From positions 1 to 21,208 of the forward strand of contig JBOGJG010000334.1 of assembly GCA_050747825.1 (NCBI GenBank): a DNA stretch of 21,208 bases, read 5' to 3'. Source of the DNA: JBOGJG01 sp050747825 (GTDB taxonomy: Bacteria; Acidobacteriota; UBA6911; RPQK01; JBOGJG01). Position 1 is the stretch's first letter, and each line of letters begins with the position of its first letter. This document shows positions 6,723-14,297 of the stretch, in pieces. The notes below the pieces were generated by a model. It was given only the letters and a program-made list of their open reading frames with translations, was not told where the DNA came from and searched no databases. The translations under genes were made by a program, and so were the position numbers.

Positions 6723-7770
6723 TCACAAAACCTACTTCGAAATCCTCACCATTGATTCTGACAGACTGGCCGGAGCGTGCCGACTCATAGCAGGCAAAGA
6801 CCAGGCGCATCGTTTCCAGGTTATCCTCGCCCGAGGTCTCGGCCCTGGCCTTACCCTGCAGCGCTCCCAGCAGGTTGGCGCTACAGGGCACGATGCTGGC
6901 GTGCACCAGGTTATAGGCGGGATCGGCCCAGCCGTAGCGCGGCGGAGGGCAGCGTCTAGCGTGAGTGCCCGAGCCGGTAGTAAGACGAATCCAGTAGTCG
7001 GGGCCCAGTTCGACAGATCCCTTTTCCCCCTCTACGAAGATAAAAGTCTCGGGGAAGCGCTCATGCTCCATCCGGGTGGCATAGCTCATCTCACAAATCA
7101 CGGTCGGGTTGCCGCTCATCTTCAGAACGACGGTCGCGACGTCCTCTCCCTTGATGCCCTGATTGATCCGTTCGGTATGGCAGTACAGGTTTTCAGCCTC
7201 GCCAAACAGAAATCGAGCCACATCCAAAATGTGGCTTCCAATATCACTCAGAATAAATTGATTCAGCTCGCGAAGGAAGGGTTGGTTCTGAAAAACCGGA
7301 AAGCTGGAGCAGAATTGGATTCGGGCCCTGAAGGGCCTTCCAATGGAGCCGTCCTGTAATATTTTCTTGAGGCTGCGAATAGGCGTTTGCCAGCGCCAGT
7401 TTTCGTGAATGAGGAAGGCAACTTTCGCCTGCCGGCAGGTCCTGACCATTTGTTGCCCACTCTCAAAGGAGGGGGCCATCGGCTTCTGGCAGATCACGGG
7501 CAGGCGGCGCTCGGCCACCATCTGGACGAAGCGGCCGTGCGAGTCCGCATCGGTGATGATGTCGATGAAATCAAGCGATTCGCGATCCAATAATTCTTCA
7601 GGACAGTCGTAAACGCCGGCGATTCCGAATTCCGATGCCAGTGCTTCAGCCTTTGATCGAGTGCGATTGTAGACGGCGACACATTCGACTGCGTCCAACT
7701 CATTCCAGCCGGCCAGTTGAAAGCGGGACCAGAAGCCAGTTCCAAAAATTGCGAATCGTAATTTGCTCAT
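6706..7770 (-). CDS. apsD: Gfo/Idh/MocA-family sugar dehydrogenase, D-apiose dehydrogenase-like (ApsD)
   Basis: The 354-residue protein opens with a Rossmann nucleotide-binding loop (FAIFGTGFWSR, Gly10-x-Gly12) and has CQKP (Lys96), the catalytic Lys motif in its Gln variant. It also has HENWRWQTPIR and SDIGSHILDVARF, with Asp176 and His180 as the likely catalytic pair. These features define the Gfo/Idh/MocA fold (Rossmann plus alpha/beta C-terminal domain). GTGFWSR, HENWRWQTP and NQPFLRELNQFILSDIGSH agree with what I recall of ApsD, which oxidises D-apiose to D-apionolactone with NAD. The start overlaps the permease stop (ATGA), and the 3' end overlaps the lactonase-like gene by 17 bases. 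Family membership is near certain; the substrate is inferred from the neighbour and similarity. Confidence 0.75.
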   Translation of the reverse strand: MSKLRFAIFGTGFWSRFQLAGWNELDAVECVAVYNRTRSKAEALASEFGIAGVYDCPEELLDRESLDFIDIITDADSHGRFVQMVAERRLPVICQKPMAPSFESGQQMVRTCRQAKVAFLIHENWRWQTPIRSLKKILQDGSIGRPFRARIQFCSSFPVFQNQPFLRELNQFILSDIGSHILDVARFLFGEAENLYCHTERINQGIKGEDVATVVLKMSGNPTVICEMSYATRMEHERFPETFIFVEGEKGSVELGPDYWIRLTTGSGTHARRCPPPRYGWADPAYNLVHASIVPCSANLLGALQGKARAETSGEDNLETMRLVFACYESARSGQSVRINGEDFEVGFVNVRTQ

Positions 7771-8759
7771 GTTGTTTTCTCAGTTCGGATTTTGCGCCGC
7801 CGGAGCTTTGAAAGTTGAGTGTGTCGGAGACTGTCGATGAATACTGCCATGAAAATGATCAGTCCTGTGACCAGAGGATAGAGGTAGGGATCGGCATTCA
7901 GGATCACCATGCCGTTTTCAATCAACTGAAATGTGGTCGCTCCCAGCACCGTTCCGGGAAAGATCCGGCCTCGCCCACCGAACAGACTGGCGCCGCCGAG
8001 TACGGCCGCAGCAATGGCGGCGAATTCTCGCTGGCTTCCAAAGGTCGGCGCCACTGCTCCAAGCTGGGCCAGCGAGACCATACCGCCCATTACGGCGCAC
8101 AGCCCGGAAATCACGTAGACGGCGGCCAGGATGCGATTGACGTTGATCCCCGCTTTGGCAGCCGCCTCGCGATCGTAACCCACGGCATAGATCTGGCGTC
8201 CAAAGGTGGTCTGGGTCAGGATGAAGTGAGCGACCGCCGTAACCAGCGCAAATGCCAGTATGGGCGCCGGAATTCCGAGTGTTCGAAGGCTGGCCAGTTC
8301 TGAAAAGCGATCGGGGAGGTTCATAGCCCGGGTCTCGGTGATCCACAGGCCCAGGCCCCTTCCGATAAAGAGCGTCCCCAGAGTGACGATAAAGGGGACA
8401 ATACGCAGCCGGACGATGAAAAAGGCGTTGACGGCGCCGTAAAGCGCGCCGGCTGCCAGGACGGCCGGCAGCACCAGGACCAGAGGCCAATCTTGAAAAA
8501 CCATCTTGCCCAGGACCGCCGCCGACAAGAACATCATCGATCCTACCGAGAGGTCGATCCCGGCCGTCAGCAGCACGAAGGTCATGCCAATGGCAATGAT
8601 GGCGATTGAAGAAGTCTGCGTAAGAATGTTGACGAAATTTTGCCCTTGCAGGAACTGGGACGACAGGAGGCTAAAGGCCGCAAATAAACCGGCGAAGAGG
8701 ATGATGGGCGCATTCTCCAGTAAGACCGGAAGGATTCTCGAGCGCGAGGTGTTCAGCAT
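7767..8759 (-). CDS. Sugar ABC transporter permease (RbsC/BPD_transp_2 type), second subunit
   Basis: This inner-membrane permease of the carbohydrate uptake (CUT2) class has 330 residues and about 8-10 hydrophobic helices. Conserved features include IAIGMTFVLLTAGIDLSVGSMM, IVTLGTLFIGRGLGLW, FGRQIYAVGYDREAAAKAGI and the ATPase-contacting loop AAAVLGGASLFGGRGRIFPG. I chose the ATG at 8759 (MLNTSRSRIL). An upstream in-frame start at 8870 would add 37 Arg/His-rich residues that are only a shadow of the ATPase gene. It overlaps the ATPase stop by 7 bases and the dehydrogenase start by 4. The cytosolic C-terminus is basic (LRRRKIRTEKTT). Confidence 0.92.
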   Translation of the reverse strand: MLNTSRSRILPVLLENAPIILFAGLFAAFSLLSSQFLQGQNFVNILTQTSSIAIIAIGMTFVLLTAGIDLSVGSMMFLSAAVLGKMVFQDWPLVLVLPAVLAAGALYGAVNAFFIVRLRIVPFIVTLGTLFIGRGLGLWITETRAMNLPDRFSELASLRTLGIPAPILAFALVTAVAHFILTQTTFGRQIYAVGYDREAAAKAGINVNRILAAVYVISGLCAVMGGMVSLAQLGAVAPTFGSQREFAAIAAAVLGGASLFGGRGRIFPGTVLGATTFQLIENGMVILNADPYLYPLVTGLIIFMAVFIDSLRHTQLSKLRRRKIRTEKTT

Positions 8760-10270
8760 GAAAGCGTCTCCTCCTGAAGCGCCATGCGCAGGATCCGTTC
8801 TCTCCGGAAGTCGGGCTTTTCGGTGATCTCGGTGATCTCTCCGCGTGCCATGACCAGGATGCGGTCGCACATCGCAATTAACTCTTCGATTTCAGAGGAG
8901 ATAAAAAGGATGCCGGTCCCCTTCCCGGCAAGATCGTTGATGATCTTATAGATCTCGTACTTGGCGCCGACGTCGATGCCGCGTGTCGGCTCATCCAGGA
9001 GGAAGATGCAGGGATCCTGCAGAAGCCACTTGCCCAGCACTACCTTTTGCTGATTGCCTCCGCTCAGCGTTTTGACGGGCTGGCTATCCCTCGCCGCGCC
9101 GCGAATCTGAAGTGATTGCGTGATCTTTTCAATGGAGCTTCGCTTTCGCTCGGAATCGATCAGCCGAAAAGGGGAACGCGCAAACAAATCCAGGGAGACC
9201 AGAGTGATATTGTCGGCGAGGCCGGCCTCCATGAGCAGTCCCTCCGCCCGCCGGTCTTCGGTAAGAAAGGCCATGCCGTGGCGCAGGCTTTGCTGAACCG
9301 AAAGGCTCTCTAATGGAATGCCTCCGATGAGGATTTCTCCTTCCTTGTAAGAGTCCAACCCGAAGAGAATTCGGGCCAGCTCGGTCCGTCCTGCTCCCAT
9401 CAGGCCATAGAGACCCAGTACCTCACCTTGATGAAGGGTGAAATGGATGTTTTCTATGGTGCCCGGTTGAGAGAGTTCCCGGACCTCGAGCGCAGCCTTT
9501 CGCCTGCCGGCTGGAGCTCTGGAAGGATAAAGCTGCTCGATCTTCCGCCCCACCATCAGCGCGATCATTTGCTCTTCAGTAAAGTCGGCCTTGCTCCCTT
9601 TTCCGGCGATCGCTCCATCTCTCAGAACGACGATTTCATCCGACAGTTGGAGCACATCGGAGAGGTTATGCGAGACGTAGATCATGGAGCGGTCTTCCGA
9701 TCGCAAGCGTTCGATGATCTGAAAGAGGCGCTCCGACTCCCGCGACGTCAAAGAGGTGGTGGGTTCGTCGAAGATGATGAGCCTGGCATCGAAGCTGAGC
9801 GCCTTGGCGATTTCGATCAGTTGCCGCTCGCCTTGTGAGAGATCTCCGACGCGGTTCGAAGGAGACGCCTTAAGCTGTACGGCTTCAAGAAGCGCCGCCG
9901 TCTGCTTATAGGCAGCTTTCCAGTCAATAACCGGAAACCCCAGCCGGCGCCGCTCAGGAAAGCCTCTGATGAAGATATTCTCGGCAATCGTCAAATTGTT
10001 AAAGAGATTGAGCTCCTGGTGGATGAAGGCAATGCCGCGATCGAGGGCTTCCTGGGGGCTTTGGGGGCCGTAGGGCTGTCCGTCAAGAATCATCTGCCCG
10101 GATTCAATCGGGAGGACGCCTCCCAGCAGGTTCATGAGAGTGGTTTTCCCGGCCCCGTTTTCACCCACTATTCCCACGACCTGGCCCGTTTTCAATTTGA
10201 AGCTGATGTCGCGCAGCACGGGCACGCCAAAGAAACTCTTGTAAATGTTTTGAAACTCGAGAGCGTTCAT
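8753..10270 (-). CDS. Sugar ABC transporter ATP-binding protein, double-domain (RbsA/MglA/XylG type)
   Basis: This 505-residue protein has two fused ATPase domains, as in CUT2 sugar importers. The N-terminal domain has Walker A GENGAGKTT (36-44), signature LSQGE (144-148) and Walker B LIIFDEP (164-170). The C-terminal domain has the degenerate Walker A typical of these proteins (GLMGAGRTE, 289-297), signature LSGGNQQ (402-408) and Walker B FLLDEPTRGID. I chose the ATG at 10270 (MNALEFQNIYKSFFG). It overlaps the upstream permease stop as ATGA, and the longer frame from 10417 only shadows that permease gene. It powers the permease pair on both sides of it. Confidence 0.95.
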   Translation of the reverse strand: MNALEFQNIYKSFFGVPVLRDISFKLKTGQVVGIVGENGAGKTTLMNLLGGVLPIESGQMILDGQPYGPQSPQEALDRGIAFIHQELNLFNNLTIAENIFIRGFPERRRLGFPVIDWKAAYKQTAALLEAVQLKASPSNRVGDLSQGERQLIEIAKALSFDARLIIFDEPTTSLTSRESERLFQIIERLRSEDRSMIYVSHNLSDVLQLSDEIVVLRDGAIAGKGSKADFTEEQMIALMVGRKIEQLYPSRAPAGRRKAALEVRELSQPGTIENIHFTLHQGEVLGLYGLMGAGRTELARILFGLDSYKEGEILIGGIPLESLSVQQSLRHGMAFLTEDRRAEGLLMEAGLADNITLVSLDLFARSPFRLIDSERKRSSIEKITQSLQIRGAARDSQPVKTLSGGNQQKVVLGKWLLQDPCIFLLDEPTRGIDVGAKYEIYKIINDLAGKGTGILFISSEIEELIAMCDRILVMARGEITEITEKPDFRRERILRMALQEETLSC

Positions 10271-11232
10271 TGGCTCCAACGAAGGCGCGCGGCGTCCAGA
10301 AGCGCAGCCAGTAGAATGATCAGGCCTTTGACCGTCAGCACGGCGAAATATGACAGGCCCAGCAGATTCAGACTGTTGTCGATCAGAGTAATAAAGAGGA
10401 CCCCGAAAACGGTCCACAGTACTTTGCCTTTCCCACCGAAGAGGCTGCTGCCGCCGATGACCGCGGCGGCGACGATGTCCAGCAGAACCCCCTCACCGAG
10501 GACGGGAGAGCCCGTTTCAAGGCGCGCCGTATAGATGATGGAGGACACCGCCGCGCAGATGCCGCTGCCAATGTAGGCCAGAGTGATTGTCCGGTTGACG
10601 GGCACGCCCGAAACGGTCGCGGCTCGAAGGTTGTGGCCCACCGCGTAAAGTCTGTGTCCCAGGACCGTTTTGCTGAGTGTCACATGGGCGATGATTCCAA
10701 CGGCCAGGACTATAAGAAGCGCAAAGGGGATGAAGAGAAGGGATCCCTGACCGATCTGATTAAATGCCGGCGGAAGATTGTAGATGTTCCCGGACTGCGT
10801 CATCCAAACGGCAAAACCGCTGAAGAAGATCATGGCCGCCAGAGTCACCATAAAAGGGGGCATCCTGAGCCTGGAGACGGCCGTGCCGTTGATGAATCCG
10901 AGGGCGGCGCCGACCGAGAGCATGGCCATAATTCCGATGGGTACCACCAGCGTGCTGTCCGGCAGAAGACTGCTGTCGGAGCTCATGAGGTACGCTCCCG
11001 TAATGCTGGAAAGCGCGATGATCGCGGTCGCCGACAGATCGATCCCGGCCGTGACTAAAACCAGGGTTTGGCCGATGGCGGCCACGGCCAGCGGGAGCAT
11101 ATTGGAGAAAAAATTAGCCATGTTCTGCGGAGAGGCGAGCCCAGGCGTAAAAGGCCAGAGAAGCAGAAAGTAGACCACACTCAAATAGAGGACCAGATAT
11201 TCGGAGGATAGCAGGTGCTTGAGCTTGATCAT
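10267..11232 (-). CDS. Sugar ABC transporter permease (RbsC type), first subunit
   Basis: This is the first gene of the operon, a CUT2 permease of about 321 residues. It is multi-helical with PLAVAAIGQTLVLVTAGIDL, PFMVTLAAMIFFSGFAVW, VLGHRLYAVGHNLRAATVSGV and the loop AAAVIGGSSLFGGKGKVLW. It is homologous to the 7767-8759 permease but clearly diverged, so the transporter is a heterodimer. The start is uncertain: ATG at 11232 (MIKLKHLL) gives a natural N-terminus, whereas GTG at 11262 would add ten residues (MIGYRRQCAA). Neither has an ideal Shine-Dalgarno sequence. The 3' end overlaps the ATPase start by four bases. Confidence 0.92.
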   Translation of the reverse strand: MIKLKHLLSSEYLVLYLSVVYFLLLWPFTPGLASPQNMANFFSNMLPLAVAAIGQTLVLVTAGIDLSATAIIALSSITGAYLMSSDSSLLPDSTLVVPIGIMAMLSVGAALGFINGTAVSRLRMPPFMVTLAAMIFFSGFAVWMTQSGNIYNLPPAFNQIGQGSLLFIPFALLIVLAVGIIAHVTLSKTVLGHRLYAVGHNLRAATVSGVPVNRTITLAYIGSGICAAVSSIIYTARLETGSPVLGEGVLLDIVAAAVIGGSSLFGGKGKVLWTVFGVLFITLIDNSLNLLGLSYFAVLTVKGLIILLAALLDAARLRWSQ

Positions 11233-11382
11233 TGCGGCGCACTGCCTTCTATAACCGATCACAGAGCGGCTTTCTATAAGAATTTTTCAGATCATTCTGA
11301 GAATACGCTTGTTTCTGGTGCCCTGTCTCCGAAATAGGTTGACCATTTGCGGCCAGACGGCCCCGGAGCCAGATGTGGCGCG

Positions 11383-11883
11383 TCACCGATGTCTGCGCTG
11401 CAGCATTTCGCGCATCACGAGGACATCCTGCCGATCTTGCGGTTTGTCGGCTGCCTCCTTCGAGCGGATGATGTCCTCGAGAGACGCCACGAGCAGGTTG
11501 ACACCGTACACCTCAACCCGCAGCGCGCCTTCGGCCAGGTCCTCGTAACCCGCCGTGCCGGAGGGCGTAAATGCCACGTCCAATCGACCTGCCGAGGTGA
11601 CGAGATTCCATAGCTCTGCTCGCGTCAGCATCTCCGCCGTGCAATCGAAGGGCAGACCCTCGGGCACCGCTTCCGTGAAAATGCGCGCGGCTAGTCGGCG
11701 GAGCGCGGCGGCAAGCCGCTTCAGGTTGTCTGGATCGCGAGCCGGGGTGATGTCGGCCTCGGCGCTAAGCCGCGGAAATCCCTGCAGCCGTCCCGCCAGA
11801 GCGCCGATGAGCACGAAACGGACGCGGTGCTTGGCCAGCACCTTGATGATCCGCTCGGGGTCAAGCGGGGCGCCCTTAGCCAC
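11383..11883 (-). CDS. Nucleotidyltransferase-fold protein of an HTH/nucleotidyltransferase (toxin-antitoxin-like) pair
   Basis: The 166-residue product has the polymerase-beta/MNT-type N-terminal pattern: an alpha helix, then VRFVLIGALAGRLQGFPRLS and ADITPARD. In active enzymes this region reads GG...T-D-x-D. Here the Gly pair is Gly27-Ala28 and the acid pair is Glu42-x-Asp44. A third acid is present in GRLDVAF (Asp102). The Glu substitution in the first acid position makes activity uncertain. The C-terminal part (LLVASLEDIIRSKEAADKPQDRQDVLVMREM) is typical of stand-alone nucleotidyltransferases paired with HTH proteins. It starts with GTG inside the HTH gene (8-base overlap, 11876-11883), so the two are coupled. 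Role as toxin or antitoxin is inferred from the arrangement. Confidence 0.75.
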   Translation of the reverse strand: MAKGAPLDPERIIKVLAKHRVRFVLIGALAGRLQGFPRLSAEADITPARDPDNLKRLAAALRRLAARIFTEAVPEGLPFDCTAEMLTRAELWNLVTSAGRLDVAFTPSGTAGYEDLAEGALRVEVYGVNLLVASLEDIIRSKEAADKPQDRQDVLVMREMLQRRHR

Positions 11884-12196
11884 GGCGCACTGCCGCCAGA
11901 AACCGGTTGACGTTTCGGACTTCGGCGAGACGCTCCTCGGGAGTCAGACTGAGGATGCGCGCCACGTCATCCAACATATGCGAATGTGCGGCCGGGCGCA
12001 GAGACAGTCGGGCCTGGAGCTCAAACCCGGCCGCCGCAACGAGCCGGGCAAGCGTTTCCCAACTCGGACTGCTGAGACCTCGCTCAATGCGGGCCACGAC
12101 GGATTGTGCCGTTCCGGCGCGCTTGGCTAGTTCCCGCTGGCTCAGGCCCGCCCGCATCCGCGCCTCTCGGAGAAGGCCGGCAGCCTCTCGATCCAT
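11876..12196 (-). CDS. XRE-family HTH regulator of the nucleotidyltransferase pair
   Basis: This 106-residue protein has a Cro/C1-type HTH at about residues 6-55 (LLREARMRAGLSQRELAKRA, GTAQSVVARIERGLSSPSWETLARLV). A C-terminal segment follows (ARILSLTPEERLAEVRNVNRFLAAVRRG), resembling the toxin-contacting tails seen in such pairs. It is first in its two-gene unit and probably represses that unit by binding the palindrome at 12202-12225. The ATG lies only six bases after the predicted -10 and no Shine-Dalgarno sequence precedes it, so its mRNA may be leaderless. The module interrupts the sugar-transport locus between permease and binding-protein genes. Confidence 0.85.
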   Translation of the reverse strand: MDREAAGLLREARMRAGLSQRELAKRAGTAQSVVARIERGLSSPSWETLARLVAAAGFELQARLSLRPAAHSHMLDDVARILSLTPEERLAEVRNVNRFLAAVRRG

Positions 12197-12201
12197 GGAT
12201 T

Positions 12202-12231
12202 TATGATAGCTAATACGCTATCATAGGTCAA
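12202..12231 (-). promoter_or_regulatory. Promoter and palindromic operator of the HTH/nucleotidyltransferase pair
   Basis: TATGATAGC (12202-12210) and GCTATCATA (12217-12225) form a perfect 9-bp inverted repeat around TAATAC. On the minus strand TTGACC (12231-12226) is followed after exactly 17 bases by TATCAT (12208-12203), a good sigma-70 pair. The palindrome therefore spans the spacer and the -10. The ATG of the HTH gene (12196) sits where transcription should start, implying a leaderless transcript and autorepression. Confidence 0.7.
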
Positions 12232-12506
12232 GTGCTCGGGTCGGCATCAATCCGTGAAATCCGGGGCCGATGGATCCATTCAAGAGAAGACCCAGCGCCT
12301 CAGGGAAGCAGCTGACCCAGGCCCGGGATCCCAAAAACTTTTGTACCTTTGCCCTATGGGACCGTGTATAGTCACTTCCGACGAATGGCCTGATCCCGCC
12401 AATTTGGGGTTGCGTACTTCGTCAATGGCCGTTTGATGCAGGACGGCTCCACCGGGGATTGACGGAATCGGACGGCTGGAAAATCGGATGATAAGAGAGG
12501 CATTAT

Positions 12507-13490
12507 ATGATGGGTAAACACCTCTTTAAGTTAGTCCTCATCCTTACAGGTTTCCTGCTGAGCTGCAGCTCTTCGTCTGACGGAAACAGCCGCGTCACCA
12601 TCGGCGTGGCCTTCGAAACCTTGCAAACGGAAGGCTGGGTGGCCGGCTTTGAAGCCATCCGGGAGGAAGCAGCCAAGAAGGATATCGAAATCATTGAGGC
12701 CATTGCCGACGGAGATGCTAACCGCCAACTGCAGCAGATCAAGAGCTTTGTAGTCAGACAGGTTGATGGAATCATTGTAGCTCCCAAGGATGCGCACACG
12801 GCCATCCCGATGATCCGGGAGGCCAACCGGGCAGACATTCCCATCGTTCTGTACAATCGGCCCGCTGCCGAGAGTGACGTCAAGTACGTCGCAGTGGTGG
12901 CAGACAATTTCGAGCTGGCCAAAGGGACGGTCGAGTACATGGCCGGCCAGGCCAGGAAGCTGGGCGGTCAATATAAGGCCATGGTTCTAATCGGGGACCT
13001 GGGAGACATGAATGCCGTCAATCGGCGCGACGGCTTTGAAGCGGCAGTTCAGCAGCACAGAGACTTGATTGAAGTGGTGGCGCGCGTGCCCACCGAATGG
13101 AATCAGGAGAAGGCCCTGGCCGGTGTCACGAATGCCTTCCAAGCCCATCCTGACATCAATTTCATCTTCACCTGTTCCGACCAGATGCTAGCCCCCATTG
13201 CTTCGGTCTTGAAAAGCCTGGGGAAATGGAAGCGAATCGGCGAGCAAGGGCACGTGCTGCTGGGAGCATTTGACGGAGACGCCACCGCCTACCACATGCT
13301 GGTGGACGGCTACCTGGACGCAGACGGCGTTCAGGATCTTTATTACGAAAGCGCCGCCTCCGTCCAGGCGATCCTGGACCTGATCGAAGGCAAGGAAGTA
13401 CCTCCCATCATCAGAGACGAAGGCTTCATCATCCACCAGGACAACCTGAAAGAAGCGGGCCCCCGCATGTGGGGCTCCAGATTTCAGTAG
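12507..13490 (+). CDS. Sugar ABC transporter substrate-binding lipoprotein (RbsB-like)
   Basis: This 327-residue product is a type-1 periplasmic binding protein (Peripla_BP_4). The N-terminus is a lipoprotein signal with lipobox FLLSC (Cys20) and a Ser-rich linker. The fold signatures are VTIGVAFETLQTEGWVAGFE, DANRQLQQIKSFVVRQVDGI, IVAPKDAHTAIPMIREANRA, IPIVLYNRP and VLLGAFDGDATAYHMLVDGY. It would capture the sugar for the permease/ATPase genes at 7767-11262, which otherwise lack a binding protein. It is on the opposite strand, separated by the HTH/nucleotidyltransferase pair. A purine-rich AAGAGAGG six bases before ATG 12507 supports the start. The ligand is unknown; D-apiose is inferred from the neighbouring enzymes. 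Confidence 0.92.
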   Translation: MMGKHLFKLVLILTGFLLSCSSSSDGNSRVTIGVAFETLQTEGWVAGFEAIREEAAKKDIEIIEAIADGDANRQLQQIKSFVVRQVDGIIVAPKDAHTAIPMIREANRADIPIVLYNRPAAESDVKYVAVVADNFELAKGTVEYMAGQARKLGGQYKAMVLIGDLGDMNAVNRRDGFEAAVQQHRDLIEVVARVPTEWNQEKALAGVTNAFQAHPDINFIFTCSDQMLAPIASVLKSLGKWKRIGEQGHVLLGAFDGDATAYHMLVDGYLDADGVQDLYYESAASVQAILDLIEGKEVPPIIRDEGFIIHQDNLKEAGPRMWGSRFQ

Positions 13491-13491
13491 T

Positions 13492-14006
13492 ATGATTCGA
13501 AGAGCTTCTTTTTTGATGCTGGCGCTTGTGATTTTCAGAGGGAATGAAATACGCGCCGCACCTGATCTCCCAGAACATCGCCAATGCCCGGCTCAAGAAT
13601 CTCAAAAACGGCGAAGGTAACATTGAAAATCCGCATCCGGCAATTTCAATCTTTAACTTCCATTACGCAACTCCCCCCAATGTTGTGGCCATGAACTATG
13701 GGCTTAATGGTGATCGGCGACAATGAAACCGGCTTCGCCGGCACTGGAGACACGCATTACCGGATGGAAGGATGGGAGTTCATCCTGGCGGGCGGAGGAC
13801 TCTACAACAATTTGGATTACTCCTTTACTGTCGGCCATGAGGACGGGACATTCACCTATCCCGATTCACAGCCCGGAGGCGGCAGTGCGGCCCTGCGCCG
13901 GCAGCTCAAGGTACTGAAGGAATTCATTCACAGTTTCGATTTTCTGCGGATGAAACCGGACAAGACGGTCATCCGGGGAGGCTTGCCGACGAAAGCCCGG
14001 GCACAG
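13492..14006 (+). pseudogene. Remnant of a secreted glycosidase-like protein (C-terminal part, frameshifted)
   Basis: An ATG at 13492, one base after the binding-protein stop, opens a short signal-peptide-like stretch (MIRRASFLMLALVIF) that soon breaks. From about 13532 another frame reads GMKYAPHLISQNIANAR, AISIFNFHYATPPNVVAMNYGLN. It shifts at about 13709 into a third frame reading VIGDNETGFAGTGDTHYRME, GWEFILAGGGLYNNLDYSF, GHEDGTFTYPDSQPGGGSAA and FDFLRMKPDKTVIRGGLP. Loss of two bases after AAT 13706-13708 would explain the shift. The pattern resembles the last part of a TIM-barrel glycosidase-like family common in Acidobacteria and Planctomycetes. The catalytic N-terminal half is missing. 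I am confident it is broken; the exact family is uncertain. Confidence 0.7.
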
Positions 14007-14297
14007 CTGCGCACGGAAACCGCCAAGCGCTGGATGATCACCTTCGGCTTTGGGTTGATCCACGGATTTGGTTTTGCCGGGATTCTCAGGGACCTGGAAT
14101 TGCCCCGGTAGGGGCTGATGCTTTCTTTGTTTTCATTTAACGCAGGAGTGGAGATTGGCCAGCTCGCTATCGTACTGCTTGTGTTTCCCCTGCTGCTTTA
14201 TGCGGCCCGCTTCCGCTGGCAGCCCAGGCTCGTCTCCATGTTTTCGCTGGTTATCCTGTGCATCGGATTCATCTGGTTTTTTCAGCGGGCGCTGTAA
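14007..14297 (+). pseudogene. HupE/UreJ-like membrane protein fragment with in-frame stop, fused to the glycosidase remnant
   Basis: The open frame of the glycosidase remnant runs without a break into an unrelated membrane-protein C-terminus: RWMITFGFGLIHGFGFAGIL, then a TAG at 14109-14111. The same frame then continues as GLMLSLFSFNAGVEIGQLA, IVLLVFPLLLYAARFRWQP and SLVILCIGFIWFFQRAL, ending in TAA at 14295-14297. FGLxHGFGFAG and SFNxGVExGQ are HupE/UreJ_2 family signatures. TAG is one base from TCG, so a nonsense mutation is likely. The N-terminal half is missing. Its stop abuts the pepF stop (convergent). Confidence 0.75.

Noticed and set aside
11287..11300. TCAGA-TCAT-TCTGA imperfect palindrome upstream of the transporter operon
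   Set aside because: The arms are only five bases and no convincing -35/-10 pair aligns with it, so I do not call it an operator.
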